The notes under the pieces are model-generated. The model did no database searches. It was not told the origin of the DNA and was given only the letters and a program-made list of their open reading frames with translations. A stretch of DNA of 12,963 nucleotides from Lachnospiraceae bacterium (GTDB taxonomy: Bacteria; Bacillota_A; Clostridia; Lachnospirales; Lachnospiraceae), in assembly GCA_017620055.1 (NCBI GenBank), contig JAFZRD010000083.1, positions 1-12,963 of the forward strand, in the 5' to 3' direction. Made by a program: the position numbers and the translations under genes. Shown here in pieces: positions 6,735-12,963 of the stretch; the stretch's first letter is position 1, and each line of letters starts with the position of its first letter.

Positions 6735-7935
6735 CAGGATATTCTCTTCACAGAGGATCAATACGGGAAGGCAGCCGGAAGTAGATCTTCTCAAAGCCTT
6801 TTCGATAATAATGATGATCGTTACCCACTGTATAGATGATCTGTACACAGGTTACGAGGTCCATACACCGTTTATGATCATAGACGATATACTTGCGCAG
6901 TCGATAGGCGCGATGGGCTTCATGATATGCATGGGGATCGGGATCGTTTATTCAAGGCATGCCTCTCCGGACTTATATGTCCGGAGGGGCATAAGCCTTA
7001 TTATGACGGGGCAGCTCCTGAACATTTTCAGGTACGCGATACCGGATGTCATACAGTATGCCGTAACCGGTGACGAGGCCGCGAGAGATCACTGCATGCT
7101 GACTTTTTCGTGTGACATCCTCCAGTTTGCGGGTCTGTTCTTCATATGCATGGGACTGTTTTCTTATCTGAAACTGAAGAGCGGGCACATATTTGCCATA
7201 TCCGTCGCACTCAACATCATCGCGATGATGTTAAAGCTGAAGATAAACACCGGATACTACGTTGCAGACCAGTTCTTCGGTATGTTCGTGTTTACCGGTA
7301 CGGAGAGTTACTTTCCTCTTTTTCACTGGATGATTTATCCGGCGTTCGGTATGGTCCTGGGTGACATACTCTGCCATGTTAAGAACAAAGATCTGTTCTA
7401 CGGGATATCGCTGATCCCGGGAGTCATCATATGGGCCGTATATTTCTATATAGGGATCGCGGTCGATCAGCATGTTCTCAGGTTCTACAATGAGTGGCAG
7501 TCGATGGCCTATGTCAACATCGCGGATGTAATGTTTCAGCTCGTATGCAATTTCACGATGCTGTGCATTTGCTATTTTCCCGTTAAGATACTGTCCCCAC
7601 GCGTTATGAAAGGCGTCGGGTTCATTTCCAAAAACATCAACAGGTTCTATTGCGTTCATTCGGTGATCATATACGTTATCATGACGGTCATCGCTTTGAC
7701 GGATTGGTTTGTCGTGAACACACCGGTATGCTATGCATCGATGGTCGTAGTCATGGCGTTAACAGTGCTGCTCGTATGGATCTATGATGAATACGGAGAT
7801 CCGCTGAGGTCGTTTGTGGCATCCCACAGGACGGCGTGTTATACGCTCATGGTCGTGCTCACCGTCGGAGCGTGTGCTTTTGCATCGCTTGGATATGACT
7901 ACTTCCCCAACATCAACAACGGATACGGAGAATAA
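6727..7935 (+). CDS. Polytopic membrane acyltransferase-like protein
   Basis: This is an integral membrane protein of 402 aa with about ten or eleven hydrophobic helices (first near 21-40, last near 369-388). The N-terminus reads R-x-x-EVDLLKAFSIIMMIVTH. This resembles the first helix of acyltransferase-3/heparan-alpha-glucosaminide acetyltransferase-like families, in which a histidine at the end of that helix (here H34) is functionally important. FPLFHWMIYPAFGMVLG (196-212) fits the later FPxFPW...GxxLG helix of these families. The known family role is transfer of acyl groups to a glycan, lipid or peptidoglycan acceptor at the membrane; the acceptor here is unknown. The ATG lies 8 bp inside the upstream gene, with AGGAGAAAGG at 6711-6720. 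The stop TAA directly abuts the next start. The exact family is less certain than the topology. Confidence 0.75.
   Translation: MADRIFSSQRINTGRQPEVDLLKAFSIIMMIVTHCIDDLYTGYEVHTPFMIIDDILAQSIGAMGFMICMGIGIVYSRHASPDLYVRRGISLIMTGQLLNIFRYAIPDVIQYAVTGDEAARDHCMLTFSCDILQFAGLFFICMGLFSYLKLKSGHIFAISVALNIIAMMLKLKINTGYYVADQFFGMFVFTGTESYFPLFHWMIYPAFGMVLGDILCHVKNKDLFYGISLIPGVIIWAVYFYIGIAVDQHVLRFYNEWQSMAYVNIADVMFQLVCNFTMLCICYFPVKILSPRVMKGVGFISKNINRFYCVHSVIIYVIMTVIALTDWFVVNTPVCYASMVVVMALTVLLVWIYDEYGDPLRSFVASHRTACYTLMVVLTVGACAFASLGYDYFPNINNGYGE
6954..6999 (+). other. Long intragenic hairpin in the acyltransferase gene
   Basis: GCCTCTCCGGAC (6961-6972) pairs with GTCCGGAGGGGC (6979-6990) over 12 bp with one G-U pair and a TTATAT loop. 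The stem continues outward with AT/AT and, after a 2-nt bulge (6993-6994), AAGGC/GCCTT, for 19 pairs in all. No T tract follows, so it does not look like a terminator. It falls on acyltransferase codons 76-91. It could be an RNA processing, stabilising or translation-pausing element; no function is shown. Confidence 0.65.
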
Positions 7936-9492
7936 ATGTCTGTAACTGCTGATTATGACAATATGTCGTTTAACGATCTTCTTGCGGAAAAGGTCAGTAC
8001 GCTCCCGGAACGCGTATTTATCGTTGACGGCGGTATACCCTATACATGGTCTGATATCGAAAAAGGCGCAAACATCATCGCCAAAGATCTTGCCGCACTT
8101 GGGGCGGGCCGCCGGAGTCATATTGCCCTTTGCGGAACAAACAGCGCCGAATGGATCATGGCTTTCTTTGCGATCCAGAGGCTCGGGGCGATAGCGCTTC
8201 TGCTTAATCCCGTGCTGCTTGCCGAAGATATAGGGACCGACTCCCGTAAAGCCGATGCGACTTATATAGTGTACGGGAAAATGCCGGCCGTTTCACATGA
8301 TCCGTGCTTTTTCGATATACTCTCGGATTCCTCCGGTATTCCCGCGCGGAATATGTATCCGATAACGGGTGGCATAAGGGAGCGCCTTAACGAGAACTGT
8401 GATATCGATGCGGCTGATACGAAGCCCGATGACGTGGCGCTGATGATCTTTTCTTCGGGTACGTCGGGACGGCCGAAAGGAGTGCTTCATTCGGCATACA
8501 ACATATTAAGCGCGGCATGGATCAACCGCATTGACCAGAGACTGTCGGATGATGACAGGATGTGTCTGATCCTCCCGCTGTTTCATATATTTGCGCTTGT
8601 GGCTGGCCTGTTTGCGGCGGCCGTGGCTGATTCCGTCATATATATCCCCGACAACCTCCACGCCCGGACGCTGATGCAGCTCATAGACAGGGAGAAGTGC
8701 ACGGTTATGCATTCTGTCCCGACGATGCTGCTTCGCATAACGGGAGATAAGGACTATGCTCCCGGAATGCTTTCGTCGCTGCGGCAGTCGATAGTTGCCG
8801 GTGCAGCTCTTCCGGTCGCACAGTACAGGACTCTTCACGATCTTCTTCCTGATGTAACATTCAGATCGTCGTATGGTCTGTCGGAAATGGCACCGGTAAC
8901 GATCACTTCGGTCAGGGATGATGAGGAACATATCCGGACAACGGTCGGACGTCCGATAGCCGATATCGACATCCGTATAGTCGACCGTGAAACGGGAGAG
9001 GACAAAGAGACGAATGAGAGCGGAGAGGTGCTTGTCAAAGGACACAGACTGATGACCGCATACTATAAGGTTCCGGCCGGGGAACAGCCGCTTGACGGAA
9101 ACGGATGGCTTCATACAGGGGATCTGGGATACCTGACGGACGACGGATACCTGTGCCTGTCCGGAAGGATAAAGGATATAATAATAAGGGGCGGGGAAAA
9201 TATCATCCCTTCGAAGGTTGAAAGCGCAATAGCGGGTATTGTCGGGATCAGGGATGTCAAAGTCATGGGAGTCGCGAGTCCGTTGTACGGCGAGGAAGTT
9301 GCGGCCTGCATCTGCTTTGAAGACGCCGGTACATTTGACATCACATCGTTTAAAGAGGAACTGTCAGGGAGACTTGCAAAGTTCATGATGCCGTCGTATA
9401 TTGAAATCTACGAGGCATTCCCGACTCTTGCGAACGGGAAGATCGATGTAAAGAGCCTGAGACAGGATCTGGAGGCACGACTCGGAATATGA
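7936..9492 (+). CDS. AMP-dependent acyl-activating ligase (acyl-CoA or acyl-carrier synthetase)
   Basis: This is a class I adenylate-forming enzyme (518 aa). The family activates a carboxylic acid with ATP to an acyl-AMP and passes it to CoA or a carrier thiol. Motifs: P-loop FSSGTSGRPKG (172-182), YGLSE (313-317), HTGD (393-396), the hinge region GRIKDIIIRGGENI (410-423) and C-terminal NGKID with catalytic K502. The length is normal and all core motifs are intact. The acid substrate cannot be deduced. No signal peptide or membrane segment is seen, so the enzyme is cytoplasmic. The ATG directly follows the TAA of the acyltransferase, with GGAG at 7927-7930 (spacing 5), and the stop overlaps the next start as ATGA. 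The coupling to a membrane acyltransferase suggests that it supplies the activated acyl donor. A plain fatty-acid or aromatic-acid CoA ligase is the alternative. Confidence 0.9.
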   Translation: MSVTADYDNMSFNDLLAEKVSTLPERVFIVDGGIPYTWSDIEKGANIIAKDLAALGAGRRSHIALCGTNSAEWIMAFFAIQRLGAIALLLNPVLLAEDIGTDSRKADATYIVYGKMPAVSHDPCFFDILSDSSGIPARNMYPITGGIRERLNENCDIDAADTKPDDVALMIFSSGTSGRPKGVLHSAYNILSAAWINRIDQRLSDDDRMCLILPLFHIFALVAGLFAAAVADSVIYIPDNLHARTLMQLIDREKCTVMHSVPTMLLRITGDKDYAPGMLSSLRQSIVAGAALPVAQYRTLHDLLPDVTFRSSYGLSEMAPVTITSVRDDEEHIRTTVGRPIADIDIRIVDRETGEDKETNESGEVLVKGHRLMTAYYKVPAGEQPLDGNGWLHTGDLGYLTDDGYLCLSGRIKDIIIRGGENIIPSKVESAIAGIVGIRDVKVMGVASPLYGEEVAACICFEDAGTFDITSFKEELSGRLAKFMMPSYIEIYEAFPTLANGKIDVKSLRQDLEARLGI

Positions 9493-10664
9493 GATACAGA
9501 CAGCTTAACAACAAAGACAATCTGTCGGCACTCGGCTTCGGGTGCATGAGGTTCCCCAAGAAGGGAAACGGATTTGACGTCGACGAGATCGAGCGCGAGA
9601 TAAGATACGCGATCGATTCGGGTGTCAACTATTTCGATACCGCATATCTGTATCCCGGCAACGAGGAAGTGTTCGGCAGAGTGCTCGAGAAGATCGGGGC
9701 AAGGGATAAGATAAACATCGCAACAAAGATGCCGAACTATTTCCTGAAGAGTCCCGGGGAGGCCGACAGGCGCTTTAGTGAGCAGCTCGGCCGGCTTAGG
9801 ACCGATCATGTCGATTATTATCTGATGCACATGCTCCCGGATCTTGAGACCTGGGAGGAACTTCGAAACAGGGGAATCGACAAATGGCTTGAGAACAAGA
9901 AGAAGGAAGGTCTCATCAGAAGGATCGGATTCTCGTATCACGGTTCGAGTGAGATGTTCATAAAGATACTCCATGCATATGACTGGGAATTCGCGCAGAT
10001 ACAGTACAATTACCTCGACGAGAATTCGCAGGCGGGAGTCAGGGGACTGAAGGAAGCCGCATCAAAGGGAATCCCGGTCATCATCATGGAACCCCTGCGC
10101 GGAGGAAGGCTCGTAAATGCGATTCCCGAGAAGGCTAAAGAGATCATAAGGACGCGCACTCCGAACTGGTCCGCTGCGGAGTTCGGACTCAGGTGGCTGT
10201 GGAACCAGAGTGAGGTCACGACCGTGCTGTCGGGCATGAACTCCATGGATATGGTCAAAGAGAATATTCGCATAGCATCGGATATGACCGAAGGTTCCCT
10301 TACCGAAGACGATATGAAGACGTATGCCGATGTCATCGAAGAGATCGAGAGCAAGATAAAGGTACGCTGCACGGGATGCGGTTACTGTATGCCCTGTCCT
10401 GCCGGTGTCGATATACCGGGATGCTTTTCGACATACAACACATCATATAACGAAGGATATGCGAACGGTATACGTGAGTATTTCATGTGCACGGCGATGA
10501 AGAAAGAAAGAGCGTTGGCGTCGCAGTGCAAAAAGTGCGGGAAGTGTGAGGCGCACTGTCCTCAGGGCATCAAGATCAGGGAAGAACTTGTCCGGGTTAA
10601 GAGAAGATTCGAGAACCCGATATTCAAACTCGGAACACTTCTGGCTCCGAGACTGCGCAAATAA
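9489..10664 (+). CDS. Aldo/keto reductase with C-terminal [4Fe-4S] ferredoxin-like module
   Basis: This is a predicted cytoplasmic oxidoreductase (391 aa) of the iron-sulfur aldo/keto reductase type (COG1453-like). The N-terminal barrel (about 1-285) starts with a canonical strand containing LGFGCMRFP. It has the complete catalytic tetrad D50, Y55, K80 and H114 (in FDTAYLY, ATK and YLMH). The C-terminus holds CTGCGYCMPC (C294, C297, C300, C303) and CKKCGKCEAHCPQ (C347, C350, C353, C357), which would ligate one or two [4Fe-4S] clusters, plus extra C312 and C334. The clusters suggest electron exchange with ferredoxin or another Fe-S carrier besides NAD(P)H. The substrate is unknown. It overlaps the ligase gene as ATGA and is the last gene of the operon. 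No terminator was found after its stop before the next promoter. Confidence 0.92.
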   Translation: MRYRQLNNKDNLSALGFGCMRFPKKGNGFDVDEIEREIRYAIDSGVNYFDTAYLYPGNEEVFGRVLEKIGARDKINIATKMPNYFLKSPGEADRRFSEQLGRLRTDHVDYYLMHMLPDLETWEELRNRGIDKWLENKKKEGLIRRIGFSYHGSSEMFIKILHAYDWEFAQIQYNYLDENSQAGVRGLKEAASKGIPVIIMEPLRGGRLVNAIPEKAKEIIRTRTPNWSAAEFGLRWLWNQSEVTTVLSGMNSMDMVKENIRIASDMTEGSLTEDDMKTYADVIEEIESKIKVRCTGCGYCMPCPAGVDIPGCFSTYNTSYNEGYANGIREYFMCTAMKKERALASQCKKCGKCEAHCPQGIKIREELVRVKRRFENPIFKLGTLLAPRLRK

Positions 10665-10673
10665 GATTATTAC

Positions 10674-10702
10674 TTGATTTTTCCGCTTGAAAACGCTACA
10701 AT
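10674..10702 (+). promoter_or_regulatory. Candidate promoter of the DUF5067-like gene
   Basis: TTGATT (10674-10679), a 17-bp spacer and TACAAT (10697-10702) match the housekeeping promoter pattern at four and five of six positions. Transcription would start near 10709, giving a leader of about 40 nt. This places the promoter inside any longer TTG-started reading of the downstream gene and supports the internal ATG. Confidence 0.75.
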
Positions 10703-10748
10703 ATCTTGGAATGTATACTTTTTGAGCAAGGTTTTAAAGGAGACGGTT

Positions 10749-11408
10749 ATGCCTAGAGATTTAGATCTGGATTTTGAATTTCAGGACGAGGAGGTCCGTG
10801 AGCGCCCCGTACGTCATACGCAGAGGAGTGCACCCTCAGGCGGACGCGGCACTTCAAGAGGCGGCTCGGCATCAAGGCGCAAGAAGAACGATACAACGAG
10901 TATCATAGTACTTGCGGTTGAGATAGTCGTATTCATAGCGCTCATCATACTGTTCTTCGTTCTCAAGGGTAAGATAGATGACGGCGGAAGTTCGGCATCG
11001 GGGGATTCGGCTGCAGGCAGCGAGGCAACCACATCCAACGGCGTCAATGTGGAGAACAGTGATTTTTCACTTACGTGTACGACCGTAAGGCTCGATATGG
11101 ATGCCGATAACAATACGGTGGCGTTCGTATACTTCACGTTCGTGAACAAGACTGATACTCCGCTCGCACTAAATGCGGTATTCCCGGCAAGCCTCAAGCA
11201 GAACGGTGTGGACTGCCCGGAGGATACGAACCTCAAGGAGACTCCCGCTGAGATAGCGAACAGGGATATGCAGGTATCGGGCGGACAGTCGGTTGAATGC
11301 TGCTATGCGTTCAAGCTGCAGGATGCGGATAACCCGATCACGATAACCGTACATGACAATTATTCGACATTTGCGGATATCGGTTCGACGGAGATCCCGA
11401 TCAAATAA
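10749..11408 (+). CDS. Single-pass membrane protein with extracellular DUF5067-like domain
   Basis: This is a 219-aa protein of unknown function. It has an N-terminal cytoplasmic part that is first acidic (2-16) and then Arg/Ser/Gly-rich (17-46, RRKK just before the membrane). One transmembrane helix follows (51-73), then a Ser/Gly/Ala linker and an exported beta-rich domain (about 103-219). This domain resembles the DUF5067/DUF4352 family in its FVNKTDTPLAL strand, the FPASLKQNG turn and the GGQSVECCYAF strand; these domains are common on clostridial surfaces, and the match is by pattern only. The positive-inside rule puts the C-terminus outside. I chose ATG 10749 because AAAGGAGA (10736-10743) lies just before it and the promoter lies upstream; an in-frame TTG at 10674 would start inside the -35 element. 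No partner gene is evident. Confidence 0.8.
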   Translation: MPRDLDLDFEFQDEEVRERPVRHTQRSAPSGGRGTSRGGSASRRKKNDTTSIIVLAVEIVVFIALIILFFVLKGKIDDGGSSASGDSAAGSEATTSNGVNVENSDFSLTCTTVRLDMDADNNTVAFVYFTFVNKTDTPLALNAVFPASLKQNGVDCPEDTNLKETPAEIANRDMQVSGGQSVECCYAFKLQDADNPITITVHDNYSTFADIGSTEIPIK

Positions 11409-11432
11409 TACAGACGGAATACGGTCACTTAC

Positions 11433-11468
11433 GAGTCGGGACAGTCCCTTGTTCCGACTCATTTAATT
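11433..11468 (+). terminator. Terminator-like hairpin between the DUF5067-like gene and trkA
   Basis: GAGTCGGGACAG (11433-11444) pairs with TTGTTCCGACTC (11449-11460) over 12 pairs, two of them G-U, closing a TCCC tetraloop. The following tail ATTTAATT is a broken T tract, so termination may be incomplete. It lies 25 nt after the upstream stop and about 50 nt before trkA. Confidence 0.7.
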
Positions 11469-11513
11469 GTAAGCGCAAAGAAGATCGCTTTCGTCCGGAA
11501 GAGGTAATACCAT

Positions 11514-12872
11514 ATGAAGATCATAATCGTGGGATGCGGAAAAGTCGGTGCTACTCTGGCCGAGCATCTGTATCAGGAAGGTCACGACATAACGATAATC
11601 GACAGGCACTGGGATAAGCTGAAGTACCTGTCCGAAAGGATTGACGTTCTCGGCGTCCAGGGTAACGGCGCGAGCATTTCAACCCAGAGGGAAGCGGGTG
11701 TCAAAAATGCTGACATCCTGATCGCGACGACCAATTCGGACGAGCTTAACCTCCTGTGCTGTCTCATTGCCAAGAAAGCGGGTAACTGCCAGACGATAGC
11801 AAGGATACGTGACCCGGAATATTACAGCGAGATGAGATACCTTCGTGACGAGCTGAACCTGTCGATGGTCATCAACCCTGAGCTTGCGGCTGCGGCCGAG
11901 GTCGCAAGGATCATAAAGTTCCCGTCTGCGATGAATGTCGATACGTTCGCAAGAGGAAGAGTCGAGCTTATCCGCCTGAGCATCCCGGAAGGCTCCAAGC
12001 TTGACGGACTGAAGCTTACGGAAATGGAATCAAAGCTTCACTGCAAGGTGCTGATCTGTACGGTTGAGCGTGGGGAGGAACTTCTGATACCCCACGGTGA
12101 TTTCGCTCTGTGTGCGGGCGATACCGTGTCGTTTGTCGCGCCTCATTCCGTTGCACTCTCATTCTTCAAGGCTAACGGTGCAAAGGCTTCAAATGCGGTA
12201 AAGTCGATAATACTGATCGGCGGCGGCATGATCAGTTACTATGTGGCAAAGAAACTGGAGGACACCAAGATAGGTGTCAAGATAATAGAGCAGGATTTTG
12301 AGAAGTGCCAGAAACTGTCGGAGATGCTCCCGCAGGCCGTTATCATTAACGGGGACGGGACGGACAAGCAGCTTCTCGATGAAGAAGGAGTAGCAGTCGT
12401 TGATGCGGTCGGAAACTTCACCGGTATCGATGAGGAGAATATACTCCTGTCTCTCTACGAGAAAGAGATGAGCAGCGCGAAGCTCCTGACGAAGATCAAC
12501 AGGATCACGTTCGAGGAAGTCATCGCCGGACTGAATATAGGCAGTATCATCAATCCGAACAGCATAACGAGTGACAATATAGTCAGTTTTGTACGTGCTC
12601 TTAACAACAGCCGCGGCAGTAACGTGGAAACGCTTTATAAGATCGCGCAGGGGAGAGCCGAAGCACTGGAATTCTCGGTAAAGGAAGATTCAAAGGTGGT
12701 TGGAAAACCGCTCATGCAGCTTTCCTTAAAGCCGGGGATCATCATCGCATGTATCACAAAAGGCAATCAGGTCACCATACCGAACGGACAGAGCGTCATA
12801 GAAAAAGGCGATTCGGTCGTGATCGTATCGGTTGAGCGCGGTCTTAACGATCTGGAGGACATTCTTGCATGA
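11514..12872 (+). CDS. trkA: Trk potassium uptake NAD-binding regulatory subunit TrkA
   Basis: This is the cytoplasmic regulatory subunit (452 aa) that binds nucleotide and gates the TrkH potassium channel-like transporter. The layout is the full tandem RCK_N, RCK_C, RCK_N, RCK_C. The first Rossmann motif is GCGKVG (7-12) with acidic D30 at the end of strand two. The first TrkA_C lies at about 140-220, with LIPHGDFALCAGDTV. The second RCK_N begins SIILIGGGMISYYVA (231-245), with E259 after strand two. The second TrkA_C lies at about 370-452, with IPNGQSVIEKGDSVVIV. The second dinucleotide motif is GGGMIS, with serine (S241) in place of the usual last glycine, so that site may bind nucleotide differently. 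AAGAGG lies 9 nt before the ATG. The stop overlaps the trkH start as ATGA. No clear separate promoter was found upstream. Confidence 0.95.
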   Translation: MKIIIVGCGKVGATLAEHLYQEGHDITIIDRHWDKLKYLSERIDVLGVQGNGASISTQREAGVKNADILIATTNSDELNLLCCLIAKKAGNCQTIARIRDPEYYSEMRYLRDELNLSMVINPELAAAAEVARIIKFPSAMNVDTFARGRVELIRLSIPEGSKLDGLKLTEMESKLHCKVLICTVERGEELLIPHGDFALCAGDTVSFVAPHSVALSFFKANGAKASNAVKSIILIGGGMISYYVAKKLEDTKIGVKIIEQDFEKCQKLSEMLPQAVIINGDGTDKQLLDEEGVAVVDAVGNFTGIDEENILLSLYEKEMSSAKLLTKINRITFEEVIAGLNIGSIINPNSITSDNIVSFVRALNNSRGSNVETLYKIAQGRAEALEFSVKEDSKVVGKPLMQLSLKPGIIIACITKGNQVTIPNGQSVIEKGDSVVIVSVERGLNDLEDILA

Positions 12873-12963
12873 ACAGAAAGATGGTAGCCTACTATGTGGG
12901 CAGCGTCCTGCGCATCGAAGCCATGCTCATGATAGTTCCGACGGTTGTATCGATCCTCTACAG
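12869..12963 (+). CDS. trkH: N-terminus of Trk potassium transporter membrane subunit TrkH (partial)
   Basis: Thirty-one codons are visible before the window ends. They read MNRKMVAYYVGSVLRIEAML, then a hydrophobic helix with PTVVSILY, the typical start of bacterial TrkH/KtrB-like proteins (MxxKMxxYxxGxxLxxEAxxxxxPxxVSxxY). The ATG overlaps the trkA stop as ATGA, with GGAGG at 12854-12858, 10 nt upstream inside trkA. The gene pair would form a potassium uptake system in the cytoplasmic membrane. The channel-forming P-loops lie outside the window. Confidence 0.88.
   Translation, partial: MNRKMVAYYVGSVLRIEAMLMIVPTVVSILY

Noticed and set aside
7936..9492. Ligase as DltA (D-alanyl carrier ligase)
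   Set aside because: No dltB, dltC or dltD genes adjoin it. The motifs are those of the general acyl-CoA ligase family and do not by themselves point to D-alanine.
10674..10748. TTG-started 25-residue N-terminal extension of the DUF5067-like protein
   Set aside because: The extension overlaps a good promoter (TTGATT-N17-TACAAT), lacks its own Shine-Dalgarno and has no acidic or basic pattern like the rest. ATG 10749 has AAAGGAGA just upstream.
11471..11490. Short inverted repeat AAGCG/CGCTT before trkA
   Set aside because: A five-pair stem with a 10-nt loop is expected by chance and has no T tract that would make it a terminator.

Overview
The window looks like chromosomal DNA of an anaerobic, hydrogen-producing member of the Clostridia, probably a gut or rumen organism of the Lachnospiraceae/Oscillospirales type. 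This is inferred from an NAD-linked electron-bifurcating [FeFe] hydrogenase, a surface protein with divergent InlB-type repeats and a DPTP-rich stalk, a [4Fe-4S] aldo/keto reductase, strong purine-rich Shine-Dalgarno sites, and heavy use of AGG and ATA codons at moderate GC. All genes lie on the + strand. No RNA genes, insertion sequences, CRISPR arrays or phage genes were seen.

Region 1 (1-3683) is the end of a hydrogenase operon. It holds the last codons of a NuoE-like subunit (hydC), a complete NuoF-like flavin/NADH subunit (hydB) and a complete [FeFe] hydrogenase catalytic subunit (hydA). Together they form a trimeric bifurcating hydrogenase that couples NADH and reduced ferredoxin to H2. 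hydC and hydB overlap as ATGA. hydA follows after 43 bp that carry a 9-bp tandem duplication running into its Shine-Dalgarno. A strong intrinsic terminator overlaps the hydA stop codon.

Region 2 (3684-10664) is a tightly packed four-gene operon behind a 170-bp control region with two candidate promoters and an 11-bp-spaced direct repeat. The genes are: a 960-residue membrane-anchored surface protein; a polytopic acyltransferase-like membrane protein; an acyl-activating AMP-dependent ligase; and an aldo/keto reductase with a C-terminal ferredoxin-like module. The junctions are an 8-bp overlap, TAA directly followed by ATG, and ATGA, so translation is probably coupled. The gene order suggests that a surface component is acylated: the ligase activates an acid, the membrane acyltransferase moves it, and the reductase makes or adjusts the acyl precursor. 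I do not recognise this as a described system, and the substrate cannot be read from sequence. It is the best candidate here for something new. A 19-bp hairpin lies inside the acyltransferase gene.

Region 3 (10665-12963) has a promoter and a small membrane-anchored DUF5067-like protein, a terminator-like hairpin, and then trkA and the start of trkH, which overlap as ATGA and encode a Trk/Ktr-type potassium uptake system.
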